A stretch of DNA of 64,000 nt from WHUA01 sp963711215 (GCA_963711215.1 CAVQDH010000005.1:124001-188000), one strand, 5' to 3'; shown: positions 28,533 through 38,563, numbered from the stretch's first letter. Notes: a model not told the origin generated them from the letters alone. Made by a program: numbers and translations.

Positions 28533-29741
28533 ATGATCCGCTCCAAGCCCAAGCTCACACTCACCACATGTTGTGGCGTGCATGTGTTGCACGACGGGCT
28601 GATCGATATGCTCTACGCGCTGCTGCCGTTGCTGCGCGAGGCATTCGGCTTGTCTTATGCGGAAGTCGCGCTGATCCGGGCGGCGAACCGGACGGCCACG
28701 GCGCTGCTGCAGATCCCGGCCGGCTTACTTGCGGAGAGGTGGGGCGAACGGCTGCTGCTGACGCTGGGAACACTGGCGGCGGGCGCCGCCTTCATCGGAC
28801 TCAGCTTTTCCAATGGCTTTCTGCCGCTGCTCCTTCTCATTTTCCTGGCTGGCGTCGGCTCCGCTTTCCAGCATCCCCTGTCATCGGCTTTGATCACGAG
28901 CGCCTTCCCAAACGGCAGCGGGCGGCGCGCAGCACTCGGCACCTACAACACCTTCGGCGACGTGGGGAAATTTGCCTTTATGGGCCTGACGGTCATCGCC
29001 ACCGGTCTGGGTCTCGCCTGGCAGGGACCTGTGTTCGCCTATGGCACGGTGGCGTTGGTCGTCGCAATCGTCGGGCTGGTATTGCTCAAACGCGCCGGCG
29101 TGGGCGGGCCCAAGCCGAATAATCCGGACGGCTCGAGGCCGGTGAAAACCAAGGGATGGGGTATCCGTCACCGGCAAGGCTTCATCTCCCTCGGCGCCAT
29201 CGCCGCCTTGGACAACGCGACACGGAACGGCTTCCTCACCTTCGTCGCGTTCCTCCTGATCGACAAAGGCGTGCCGACGGAATGGGCGGGATCGGCGGTG
29301 CTGGTCACGCTATTCGGCGGGATGGCAGGTAAGTTCGCCTGCGGCATGCTCGCCGAGCGAGTCGGTATTGCGCGCACGATCGCAATTACCGAGATCGCCA
29401 CCAGCGGCGGCATCATCCTGGTTCTGCTGACGCCCGAATTCTATGCCTTCTTCCTGCTGCCGGTGGTGGGCATATTTCTGAATGGCACGTCTTCGGCGAT
29501 TTACGGCTCCGTCGGCGAGCTGATCGACGACGACAAACACTCGCGCGCCTTTGGACTGATGTACACGCTTGGCTCGGCCTGCGGATTGGTCGCCCCGCTT
29601 GCTTTCGGCCTTCTGGCGGACGCTGCCGGCATTCCCGTCACGATGGTCGTGCTCGCGGGAATGGTCCTGTTCACACTGCCGCTCTGCCTCGTGCTGGGGC
29701 CGGCGCTCACCGTCGTCGACGGCGCGCGTCCAGCGGAGTAG
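28533..29741 (+). CDS. MFS transporter
   Basis: A 402-residue protein with 12 predicted membrane segments and an MFS loop (GLLAERWGERLLL between TM2 and TM3). The first residues (TTCCGVHVLHDGLIDMLYALLP) resemble fosmidomycin-resistance-type and related efflux MFS proteins, which start HxxxD-like. It is divergent from egtD with about 200 bp between, and ends 13 bp before the convergent TauD gene. Substrate unknown. Confidence 0.87.
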   Translation: MIRSKPKLTLTTCCGVHVLHDGLIDMLYALLPLLREAFGLSYAEVALIRAANRTATALLQIPAGLLAERWGERLLLTLGTLAAGAAFIGLSFSNGFLPLLLLIFLAGVGSAFQHPLSSALITSAFPNGSGRRAALGTYNTFGDVGKFAFMGLTVIATGLGLAWQGPVFAYGTVALVVAIVGLVLLKRAGVGGPKPNNPDGSRPVKTKGWGIRHRQGFISLGAIAALDNATRNGFLTFVAFLLIDKGVPTEWAGSAVLVTLFGGMAGKFACGMLAERVGIARTIAITEIATSGGIILVLLTPEFYAFFLLPVVGIFLNGTSSAIYGSVGELIDDDKHSRAFGLMYTLGSACGLVAPLAFGLLADAAGIPVTMVVLAGMVLFTLPLCLVLGPALTVVDGARPAE

Positions 29742-29753
29742 TTCCGGTGCCGG

Positions 29754-30621
29754 CTAAAAGGGTCGGTCGCCCTTCAGCTGCGTGCGATGCAGGATTCGGC
29801 GCACCGAATTCGTCGAAGGCTTCACGCCGGTGCATGGCACATCGGTTGTCCCACATCACGACGTCACCGACCCGCCAGTGATGCTCCCAGACGAATCGCG
29901 GCTGCGCCGTATGAGCCCAGAGCTTGTCGAGCAGCTCCTCGCTTTCCGCGACCGACAGGCCTTCCATGTAGCTGTTCAGCCGACGGCCGAGATAAAGCGC
30001 TTTTCGTCCCGTCTCCGGATGGGTGCGCACGATCGGATGCAGTGGGCCCGGCGACCGGCTTACATCCGTGACCTCGTCGAAGTCCGCGCGGCGGACGCCG
30101 ACACTGGTGTAGCTCGGATCGTGCTTCGTCCGCCGCCCTTCGATCCGAGCTTTCAGGTCGTCGGCCAGCGTTTCATACGCCGCATACATGTTGAGGAAAG
30201 AGGTGTTGCCAGCATCGGCCGGAATCTCGATGCCATAGAGGATGCTTGCCTTGGGCGGCTCTTGCACGAAGCCGCTGTCCGTGTGCCACGCCGCCTCGCC
30301 CGCGCCGAGCTGTCCGATCGGCTTGCCGTTCTCTTTTACATTGGAGATGACGTTGATCTCAGGCGGGATGTCCGTTTTCTGCTCGATGCCCTTCTTGAGC
30401 TTGAGCAGCTTGGTGGGCGGAAACTCCAGATCGCCGAAACGGCTGGAAAAGGCAATGAGCTGCTGATCTGTGAGAGTTTGGCCGCGAAACAGCAGGACGA
30501 GATGCTCGAGCCACGCCGCGTGGATCGCCTTCGCATCATCCGCGGACAGCGGCCGGGACAGGTCGACACCCCGGATTTCCGCGCCGAGCGCGGTATCGAA
30601 CGAACGGACTTCGATGCCCAT
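29754..30621 (-). CDS. TauD/TfdA family Fe(II)/2-oxoglutarate dioxygenase, C-terminal frameshift
   Basis: A jelly-roll dioxygenase with His113 and Asp115 in AWHTDSGF and the distal His in DNRCAMHRREAF. As written, the frame runs to 29707 with an unnatural tail. One extra G in the coding strand at about 29807 is responsible: removing it gives the canonical ending VRRILHRTQLKGDRPF and a stop at 29754. The start at 30621 (MGIEVRSFD) is typical for the family. Hydroxylates a small acid such as taurine, an aryloxyalkanoate or a sulfonate; substrate unknown. The damage would remove the 2-oxoglutarate-binding Arg. Confidence 0.85.
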
Positions 30622-30848
30622 GGAGGCTTCCCTCAGCCAATTCAACCTCGCGCCAATACATCACGACTCGCCGCCCGCCGGCAAATTCGGCCGAGCTTTC
30701 AGCGGCATAAAAGCCATGTGCTTTGGCGATGGCTGCCGCAACCCCTTCGGTTCGGCATCACCTAGCCGCATCTGCTAAACTGCCCAAACGTCACCTATCC
30801 GAAGAACGGCCCGATCGCGTATCGGGAATGCCCCCGGGAGAAACAAGT

Positions 30849-32233
30849 ATGTATGTCGCACAAGAGCTTGCCAAACGCATCCACGCCTTCCGCTATGAGG
30901 ATCTGCCGCCGGAGGCCATTTTCTGGGCAAAGCAGGCGATTACCGACACGATCGGCGTGACCTTCGCCGGCGCCAATGAGCCGACGACACGGATTCCCGC
31001 CACCCTTCCGGGCGTCGGTGGCGAGGCCGGCCCGTGCCTGATCTTTGGCGACAATCGGCGCACGGACCCCATGAGCGCCGTGCTGGTCAACGGCGCCGCT
31101 TCGCATGCCCTCGACTACGATGATGTGAGCCCCGTCCTGGGCGGCCATCCGTCGGCGCCGCTGGTGCCGACGATCCTCGCCCTGGGGGAAATGAACGGCA
31201 TCAACGGGCGCAATGCGATCACCGCCTATGTCGCAGGCTTTGAGACGGAAGCCCGGATCGGGCGCGGCGTAAATTTCGTCCATTACGAGAAGGGCTGGCA
31301 TCCGACCACGACACTTGGCATTTTCGGCACCGTGGCCGCCGCCGCAAGGCTGCTGCCGCTCGACGAAGAGCAGACGGCCCGGGCGCTCGCCATCGCCGTC
31401 TCGCTGGCCTCGGGGGTCAAGGCCAATTTCGGCACGATGACCAAGCCGCTCCACGTCGGCCAGTGCTGCCGGAACGGCGTTTTCGCAGCGCTGCTCGCCA
31501 AGGGCGGGTTCACCGCAAATCCCGGTGCGTTCGAGCACAAGCAAGGTTTCTTCGAGGTGTTCAACGGCGCCGGCAACTACGATCCTGCGAAGATATTCGA
31601 AGGCTGGGGCAGGCCGCTCGAGATCGTCGATCCCGGCCTCGGCCTCAAGCAGTTCCCCTGCTGCGGCAGCACGCACATGGCGATCACCATGATGCTGCGG
31701 CTGGTCGAGAAGCATGGCCTGACGCCGCCCAATGTACGGCGCATCCAGGTCTACAGCCATCCGCAGCGCCTTCCGCATACCAACCGCCCGACGGTGGGCA
31801 GCGCGCTCGAAGCAAAATTCAGCGTGCAGTACTGCGTCTCCCGCGCGCTGATGCACGGCAAGGTCCTGATTTCGCATTTCGACGGCGATGCGTGGGCCGA
31901 TGCGGAAGCGCAGCGACTGCTCAAGCTCGTCGACGTGGCGCCGCACCCCACGATGACCGACAAACCCTGGTGCGCCGAGGTCATTGTCGAGACGGCCGAT
32001 GGCCGGAAGCTCTCCGAAAAGACGGAATACCTGATGGGCCGCGGCAAACCCAACCCGATGAGCGAAACGGAATTGCGGTCAAGTTCGAGGACTGCGTGTC
32101 CCACATCCTGCCGGCCGACCAGACTGCGCGCCTGTTCGACATGCTGGGGACGTTCGAGGATATCCGTGATTTGCGGGAACTCACCGCCCTCTGCGAGGCG
32201 CCGGCAACGGCGTCGAGCGCGGCCGCCGAATAG
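30849..32233 (+). pseudogene. MmgE/PrpD family protein, C-terminal frameshift
   Basis: The first about 410 residues are a normal MmgE/PrpD protein (SHALDYDDVSPVLGGHPSAPL, KPLHVGQCCRNG, KQFPCCGSTHMAITMM). At 32074-32075 one G is missing after SETEL. Restoring it continues AVKFEDCVSHILPADQTARLF to a stop at 32233, the usual family ending. Uncorrected, the frame runs on to 32327 as nonsense. The family includes 2-methylcitrate and aconitate-type dehydratases and isomerases. GGGAG precedes the ATG at 30849. A second, only distantly similar family member is at 44935. Confidence 0.85.
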
Positions 32234-32338
32234 TCGCCGGATCGGGACCCACCGCAACGTCGCTGCCCGGTTATATTCGGAGGCGGCCGTCCTTATATTG
32301 GGGGCGGCGCAGCGTTGTGCGCCTTGACCAAGAGCCGG

Positions 32339-33333
32339 ATGACGATGCCCAATCCTCTGACCTATTTGCGCAGCAAATTTGCCGCTTTCGCCAGCCGATC
32401 AAGCGAAGGCACACAGCGGCCACGCCGCTGGCGACTGATCTTTTGGGCCATTCTCGCCGTCCTGCTGCTCTACTACCCGATCGGCATGCTCCTGGCGCAT
32501 AAGGTCAACGACGACGTGGAGTTCACCATTCCCGCCGACCGACTGCTGCCGAACGGCAGCCGCGCTGTGAGCATGGCGGTCGCTTTGATCGGGCGGGAGA
32601 CCCAGCAGACGACCTGGGTCGCCAACAAGCCCTGGTTCTTCCCGTCTTCGATGCTCGACAACATGCCGAATTTCCAGATCGGCCTGATCTACGCGCTATC
32701 GCGCTTCGCGATCGAGATGACGGACGTGTTGGGCCGGACCCGTGGATCAAGCCAAGTCGACGAAGATCTCGACAAGGCGTCAGGCCTGTTGAAATACGAC
32801 GGGAAAATCTGGATCTGGGAGCCGTCGACCTCGCTGCTCCCGACGGCCAGCGCGGAAAAGCAATATATCAGCGCGATGAAGGGCCTTGAGCGCTACAACA
32901 CGCGGCTCAGTGAAGGGCGGGCGGTTTTCGAGCGCCGCGCGGACAACCTGATCTCCTTCCTCGACCGGGTCAGCGCGGATCTCGGCAGCGCCTCAGCCTC
33001 CCTCGACGCGCAGGCCAACGCGTCGAACGCAGGGTGGTTCGACACAAAGGCGGATGACGTCTTCTACGCCACCAAGGGCCGGTTGTATGGCTACTACATG
33101 CTGCTGCGCGAGCTGGGCGTGGATTTCAAGGACGTGCTCGCGGAAAAGAAAGCCGAGAACGCCTGGCAGCAGATGCTCGGCAGCCTGCGCACCGCGGCGG
33201 CGATGGACCCGCTGATCGTCTCGAACGGCGCCGCCGACGGGTTGTTCGTTCCGAGTCATCTGGAGGTGCAGGGATTTATCTGCTGCGGTCCCGTACGCAG
33301 TTGAAGGAAGTGTCGAACATCCTGCTAAAGTGA
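32339..33333 (+). CDS. DUF2333 family envelope protein, frameshift in last residues
   Basis: About 330 residues: one N-terminal membrane helix (LIFWAILAVLLLYYPIGMLL) and a large periplasmic part, matching the DUF2333 family of proteobacteria, function unknown. The frame as written stops at 33304 (GFICCGPVRS). A T is missing from the run at 33275-33277; adding it gives the canonical GFYLLRSRTQLKEVSNILLK and a stop at 33333. The ATG at 32339 follows the PrpD gene by about 105 bp. Confidence 0.85.
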
Positions 33334-33369
33334 GGGGCTCGCGCCGCCGCGCCAACCTCGGGCCCCACC

Positions 33370-34323
33370 ATGCAGATCGCTTGCGAGAATATCGACCGGC
33401 TCCAATGCCTGGAGATCCAAGGGCGCGGCCTGCCGCGCGGCATCAAGTGGCGCCTCTACCAGGCGGCGCGTGCCGTGCATGCGGAGCCGCTCGTCCTAGC
33501 CGCAGCACGGCTGCTGAACCGGCCGGCCTGCCGCATCGGCATCGTCAGCGGCGCGGCAGTCCCGGGGCACATGCCGCATGGAGAGAATGACGGGCCGTTC
33601 GGCACCGTCGTGCTCGCCGACGCATTGACGTGAATCGGGCACGACGTCAGCGTCTACACCGATCCGGCCGCAGCGCCGGCCTTCGCGACCCTGCTCGCGC
33701 GCCGCGCGCTCGGCGTACCGGTCATAGAGCTCGCGCTACACGACCGGGCGCAGCAAGAAGGCATCGCTCAGGCTGTGGACACCCTCGTCGCGGTCGAGCG
33801 CCTCGGCGGCAACGTCAACGGAATCATCTATGGCGCCACGGGGGTTTCCCGCCAGGCCTTTCGTTGCAACGTCGACCACCTGTTCCGCACGGCGACCACG
33901 CTCGGCAAGCCGACGATCTCCATCGCCGATGGCGGCAACGAGATCGGCTTCGGCAAGGTTCATGCGGAACTCGTGAAGACCATGCCGGACTTGAACCAGG
34001 CAGAGAAAACACCGTGCGGCGGCGGGATCATTTCCGTGGTGCCGACGGACGTGCTGGTTGTCGCGACGTCGTCGAACCTGGGCGCATACGGGGTTTGCGC
34101 CGCGCTCGCGGTCATGCGGAACGACCTGTCGCTTTGTCACGCGGCCGACGAGGAAATCGCGCTGGAGCATATCGGGGTGGGATTGGGATTGACGGATGGC
34201 GGGAGCGGCAAACGCATTGCCGCCGTTGACGGGATCCCCGTGCTGGAAAACGCCGCTGTCGTGACGTTGATGAGAGCGCTGGCTGAGCGCGCGCTGACAG
34301 GCGCGGTTGAGCGGGGATTCTGA
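33370..34323 (+). pseudogene. D-glutamate cyclase-like protein (DUF4392), interrupted by in-frame TGA
   Basis: The 317-codon frame encodes a DUF4392 protein: ADGGNEIGFGKV, PCGGGIISVVPTDVL and VATSSNLGAYG are the conserved blocks. A TGA at 33631-33633 interrupts it without any frame change (DALT-stop-IGHDVSVYTD). A CGA arginine codon would fit there by one transition. As read, only an 87-residue N-terminal piece and a separate downstream fragment could be made. The mitochondrial homologue cyclises D-glutamate to 5-oxo-D-proline; bacterial roles are mostly unknown. It lies next to the toxin island. Confidence 0.8.
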
Positions 34324-34564
34324 TTGGGAGGGATGGCGGGAGTCGCCAAGAAATCTATATGGAATGCCGGATAGTCTTCACTCAACGCGAGAAGATCGGA
34401 TCGGATACTCGCCCCGTCTCAGGAGTAACCTTCCAGCAGGAGCTGGTCGTATCGTAGGCCTCTACGGGCCGTACGCTATTAGGGAAACAAGGACGAAATG
34501 AAAAGAACCGCTTCAGCGAGCAACTATCAGGAAAATTTCTTTGAAAATTCGGCGGTTTGATCGT

Positions 34565-34844
34565 TTAATTCTTGAAGGCACCAGTCATGAAAAGCTCGGC
34601 TAGCCACTTCCAATTCTGATCTTCTGGCATATCGATGAGGTCGTATTTAATGAAATCGATAACCACATCGACAAAATGCACCATCCGACGTTCCCAAGCC
34701 TCTTTATCTTTCATGCAGATTTCAGATATTCCCTCTAAGATCTCTAAGAAATCTTCCTTCGATTGGACCTCCTTTACTTGATCGATTAAGATCTCAAGCT
34801 CATCTGGCTCATATTTTTCATTCTCATCTTCCAGAATCGGTCAT
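34565..34844 (-). pseudogene. short acidic immunity-like protein (DUF7660-like), frameshifted near the start
   Basis: Read on the minus strand from the ATG at 34844, the third to fifth codons hit a premature TGA because of one extra T. Without it, a continuous 92-residue protein results: MTDLEDENEKYEPDELEILI..., then SKEDFLEILEGIS, KEAWERRMVHFVDVV, PEDQNWKWLAELFM and a TAA at 34565. The pattern (SKEDFL, EAWE, W near the C-terminus), acidity and size resemble DUF7660-type immunity-like proteins. It begins 5 bp after the toxin-like gene and is AT-rich like that gene. Without the correction no in-frame ATG exists before residue 44. Identification is by eye only. Confidence 0.55.
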
Positions 34845-34849
34845 TGTAG

Positions 34850-35467
34850 CTACTCCATCATATTCTCAGTTCGGTTTATTATGTAGGCGCCGTTATCATT
34901 AAACTTTTCAGCCTCACGGATCCGCGCTTTTGCGCTACGATCCAATCGTTCGTACGGAACTTTAACGTAAGGGATATCTTTCCCTGCACGTCGATAGGCA
35001 ACAAGCCGACGATGATCGGGAGAGTAGACATATCCTTTCCACTGTACTAGCCGAATTGGAGGCACATCTTTTTCCGTACCGGCTTTCACTTCAGCCGCGA
35101 GTTGCTCTACAGTTTGCTGTATCTCCCCTTTACCTTCGACATATTTCTTCTTAAAGAAACGGGAAAAATTATCCTGACTTGTCCTGACGCTTTGAGGATC
35201 GACGAATCCCTGGTCGGGGAGATTGCGGAACTCGTCAGGCGTGATGAACTTGCGGTTGGGCTTGAAGCCGGGGCCAGACGGTAACTTCTCGGTGAGCTTC
35301 GATTTCGGGGCTCGCAATCCGGGCCGGGTTTTTTTCTGGCCGAAGCCGCCGAATATCCCGCGAAACAGGTCATAGGCCTGCTCCTGGCGCGCTTCCCGCT
35401 CACGCGCGCCGGCCAGCAAATCCTGCCGATGGTCGTCGAGCGCTTTCTTCCGGTCCTCGACGTCACC
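34850..35467 (-). CDS. toxin-like C-terminal domain protein, in frame behind phage protein
   Basis: The open frame begins straight after the TAG that ends the virion-like gene and is in that same frame; the first TTG start is at 35419 (LLAGARERE), giving 189 residues. The N-terminal part is charged and helical (GDVEDRKKALDDHRQDLL). The C-terminal part contains PPIRLVQWKGYVYSPDHRR followed by LVAYRRAGKDIPYVKVPYE. That pattern resembles the DHRR/DNRRL-type domain at the ends of polymorphic toxins and the ParB/Srx fold. The 3' half is clearly more AT-rich than the surroundings. An immunity-like gene follows 5 bp downstream. Biochemical activity unknown; a nuclease-like role is a guess. Confidence 0.55.
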   Translation of the reverse strand, partial: GDVEDRKKALDDHRQDLLAGAREREARQEQAYDLFRGIFGGFGQKKTRPGLRAPKSKLTEKLPSGPGFKPNRKFITPDEFRNLPDQGFVDPQSVRTSQDNFSRFFKKKYVEGKGEIQQTVEQLAAEVKAGTEKDVPPIRLVQWKGYVYSPDHRRLVAYRRAGKDIPYVKVPYERLDRSAKARIREAEKFNDNGAYIINRTENMME

Positions 35468-37093
35468 CTAATTAATAAATTTGTCGAGCTGATCTTGAAG
35501 AAAGAGCGCTCCCATCCGGCCATAGAAGCTCCTCATCCGTCCAATAATCGCGTCGCGATCCGCCGGCTTCGCCTTCAGGATGTCGATGAAAAGACGGACC
35601 CGCTCCGGGTCGAGGCCCGCCTTTCGCGCTTCCACGGTAAAGGCCTCTTCCCCGTCCTCCTGCAAGCGCTTTTCAAGGTCGTGAACTTCGTCCCAACTTG
35701 GCGGCGGTGACGGCGCGTCTTCGACCTGCGCAACCTGCACTTCCGTTGGGCGGCCACTGTCCGTGCCCTCCGTAGCGAGAGAAGGCCGTCTGAACTTAGA
35801 GCTGCTCCCTGCACCAGACGGTTCAGCAATGCTTTTCCCAACATCCTTCTCGGCGAGCTGGACGGCGCGGTCGGGCGGGAGGTCGAGCGCGGCGTATCGG
35901 GCGATGGCCTGCGCGCGGTGGCGCTGGTCCGCCGGGATGTCCGAGACCAGCGCCGGATCCTGCCGAACCAAGGTGTCGATCGCTTGCGCGCCCGAGACTG
36001 CGACCTCCGGGTCGGCGGACAGCAGCGCGCCCCGATATTTCCGCCGCAACCCGTTCGGCAGCACGCCCGTGCGCTGGACAAAGCCCAGCTCGGCTTTCCG
36101 CTGCGTCGCCGCGTCGTCATGGGCATACGCCTCGGACACCCGGTCCCAGTAGTCGCTCACCGCCGTCCGGTCCTCGGGGCTGGTCGGGTCGAGCGGCGCG
36201 GACGAAGACGCCACGCGCTGAACGTTCGCCTCGCGGAGTGCAGCGGCTTTAGCCGCGTCGGCGTTGCGCGCGCGTATGCGCTCGGCTTCCGCGTTCGTGA
36301 CGATACTGCTCTTCTGTGCGGCGCCGATCGTTTCGTCCGACGCAGCGCCGGCATCCGCCTGCGCCGTCAGATCCGACAGCGTCCGCTCGCGCGAGAGGAG
36401 ATTCTGTTGGGCGACGCGATCCTGCGCTTCTTTCAAGCGCGACGCCTTCGACGCCTCAGACAGCACGTCGTCGAACATCCCCGCCGACAGCATCCGCTCG
36501 GCCCGTGCAGGCTCCCCCATCAGCCCGTCCACCGCCGCGTTGCCGAGTGCGTCCTTCACATGTTCGTCGAGCGCCTGCCGCCGGTCCCCCGGCAGATCGA
36601 GGTCGGTAATCAGCCCCGCCATCCGCCCCGCCGCGTCGTCGTAGAGGCCGGGGTCCCTCGTCACGCCGGTACGATACGCATCGAGCGTGTGGTAAAGGCC
36701 GAGGCGCCGGCGCAGCGCCAGCCCGTCCGCCTCCACTGCCGCGGCACGGCCCGCAAAGTCCGCGCGCAGGCCCAGCAGGTCCTGATCCAGCCCCGCACGC
36801 CGGTCAGGCGCCAATCCATCGAGCGCCGCCTGCCGGTCGCGATCGGTATCCTCCAGGAAGCTCCTGGTGAAGCCGGGCGACGGTCCCTCGGGCGCGTCTG
36901 CGGCCTGGGCCAGGCGATCGACGGCGCTGAGCCAGCTCTGCGAGACGGCCAGCCCTTCGTCGATACGCGCAGTTCGGGCCTCGAGCCGGCGCAGCCCGGC
37001 GGCCGCTGCGGGCGGCACCATCTCGGGACCGTCGCCCGTTCCGGCGCCGCCCCTCACAGCTTCGAGCGGCGGCAGGATCGGTAGCCGCGGCAT
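35468..37093 (-). CDS. phage virion-like (internal/structural) protein
   Basis: About 541 residues from the ATG at 37093 (MPRLPILPPLEAVRGG). Mostly alpha-helical, Ala/Arg/Asp-rich, with blocks such as LDLPGDRRQALDEHVKDAL and PARAERMLSAGMFDDVL. These recall large helical structural or injected proteins of alphaproteobacterial phages. It ends KFIN-TAG, and the same frame continues into the toxin-like domain. A 16-codon leader from an ATG at 37143 with a strong AGGAG site ends in TGATG overlapping this start, so translation may be coupled or the true N-terminus may include it after a frame change. A minus-strand terminator lies just upstream. Confidence 0.55.
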   Translation of the reverse strand: MPRLPILPPLEAVRGGAGTGDGPEMVPPAAAAGLRRLEARTARIDEGLAVSQSWLSAVDRLAQAADAPEGPSPGFTRSFLEDTDRDRQAALDGLAPDRRAGLDQDLLGLRADFAGRAAAVEADGLALRRRLGLYHTLDAYRTGVTRDPGLYDDAAGRMAGLITDLDLPGDRRQALDEHVKDALGNAAVDGLMGEPARAERMLSAGMFDDVLSEASKASRLKEAQDRVAQQNLLSRERTLSDLTAQADAGAASDETIGAAQKSSIVTNAEAERIRARNADAAKAAALREANVQRVASSSAPLDPTSPEDRTAVSDYWDRVSEAYAHDDAATQRKAELGFVQRTGVLPNGLRRKYRGALLSADPEVAVSGAQAIDTLVRQDPALVSDIPADQRHRAQAIARYAALDLPPDRAVQLAEKDVGKSIAEPSGAGSSSKFRRPSLATEGTDSGRPTEVQVAQVEDAPSPPPSWDEVHDLEKRLQEDGEEAFTVEARKAGLDPERVRLFIDILKAKPADRDAIIGRMRSFYGRMGALFLQDQLDKFIN

Positions 37094-37095
37094 CA

Positions 37096-37143
37096 GGCGC
37101 GCAGCGAGATGGCGCGGCCAACGCCGCGCAATAAATTCTGCAT
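37096..37143 (-). other. possible leader peptide or displaced N-terminus of the virion-like gene
   Basis: From the ATG at 37143 the minus strand encodes MQNLLRGVGRAISLRA and then a TGA that overlaps the ATG of the virion-like gene (TGATG). AGGAG sits eight bases upstream, a far better ribosome site than that of the downstream ATG. It may be a coupling leader, or the real beginning of the virion-like protein if one more single-base error is present. Confidence 0.4.
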
Positions 37144-37156
37144 GTCGGGAACTCCT

Positions 37157-37192
37157 AAAAGAAAAACGGCAAGGCGATCGGCGCCCTGCCGT
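37157..37192 (-). terminator. Rho-independent terminator upstream of virion-like gene
   Basis: On the minus strand ACGGCA pairs with TGCCGT (outer stem ends 37166-37171 and 37187-37192), with an inner GGCG/CGCC pairing, followed by a T-rich tract (37157-37165). It would end a minus-strand transcript entering from the right, but no such gene is present now, which suggests the upstream phage genes were lost. Confidence 0.6.
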
Positions 37193-37341
37193 CAAAACTC
37201 AAGTCTCAGATGTTCTTGGAAATTGAGGTCAGACAAACCAAATGCGCCGATAGAGCACAGAGGCGCTACCGATGTGGATCGCACTCAGTCGAATTGCACC
37301 GACACGTGCCGGCGTTTCCTCGCAGACGTTTCCGGCTGCGA

Positions 37342-38563
37342 CTATTCCATCGGACCGCCGACGATGCCGGCGTCGTGCAACGCGCCAATCTTGCCGGAGG
37401 ACAGCCCCAACACCTCTGACAGCACCTCATCCGTGTGCTGACCCAGTACCGGGGCCGGCTTTACCGTGCCGCGCGGCGCGCCGGAAAAATCGAGCATGCA
37501 GCCCGCCGCGAGGAAACGGCCAATCCCGGGCTGGTCGATCTCCTCGAACACCGGATTCTCCGTCGAAACCCGAGGATCCTCGGCAACCGCTTGGGCAAAC
37601 GTCTGATAGGGGCCCCAGCATGCCCCTGCGGCATTCATCGCCTTGCGGATGTCGCCCAACGATCGCGCGGCAAACCACGGACGGAGCACCGCCGTGATCG
37701 TCTCGCGCGCGGCAAAGCGGTTTTCCTCTTTGGCCAGATCGAGGCCGAACAGGCTTGCGACCTGCTGCATCTTATCCGCCGTTCCCGTGGCGTCGATAAG
37801 CGCCTGCCAATGCCGCTGAGTGAAGGCCGTGACCATCACGCGCCGACCGTCGGCTGTCTCGAAATCCTGTCCGTAGGTGCCGTAGACGTGGTTACCGGTC
37901 CGCGGCCGGATATCACCGTTGACCTGCACTTCGGCGATGAGGCCGAGATGGCTCAGCGTCGCGAAGGCCGTGTCGGATAAGGCGATCTGTACGAACTGGC
38001 CGGCGCCGGTCTCGCGCCGGTGGCGCTCGGAGACCAGGACGCCCTGCACCGCCGACATCGCGGCGACAACGTCCCAGACAGGCATGACGTGGTTGACCGG
38101 ACGATCGTAATGCTCCGGCCCCGTCACGAAGGGAAAGCCGGCCGCCGCGTTGACCGTGTAGTCGAGGGCGACGGAGCCGTCCCGGTTACCGGTGATGTTG
38201 ATCATGATCAGATCCCCGCGCCGCGCCTTCAGAACTCTGATAGTCCAGCCAGCCGCGCGCCGGCAGGTTCGACAGCACGATGCCACCGGCGCCGCCGGGC
38301 TGCGTCATTAGCGCCTGCGCGATTTCACGTCCCTCGCCGTCGCGAACATTGAGCGCGATCGACCGCTTGCCCTTGTTGAGGCTCGCCCAATAGAGGCTCC
38401 GCCCCTTCTCGGTCATCGGCCACCGGCGATAGTCGAGCCCGCCGCCGACCGGATCGATGCGGATCACATCGGCACCCATCTGACCCAGTACGAGCCCGGC
38501 GTAAGGCGCGGCAATAAAAGCAGAGGCCTCGACGACCCGCATGCCCTTCAGCAGGTCGTTCAT
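37342..38563 (-). pseudogene. CaiB/BaiF family CoA-transferase, frameshifted
   Basis: From the ATG at 38563 (MNDLLKGMRVVEASAFIAAPYAG) the class III CoA-transferase fold is clear: GQMGADVIRIDPVGGGLDYRRW and NKGKRSIALNVRDGEG. After ARGWLDYQS one extra base (A doublet at 38233-38234 on the plus strand) shifts the frame. The second frame continues LKARRGDLIMINITG, DYTVNAAAGFPFVTG (catalytic-Asp region) and LGQHTDEVLSEVLGL to 37342. About 406 residues when joined. Presumed to transfer CoA to a carboxylic acid; no pathway partners are adjacent except the aldo/keto reductase 157 bp upstream. Confidence 0.83.

Noticed and set aside
33631..33633. Selenocysteine at the in-frame TGA
   Set aside because: DUF4392 proteins are not known selenoproteins, the expected residue is likely Arg, and no SECIS-like hairpin is evident just downstream.
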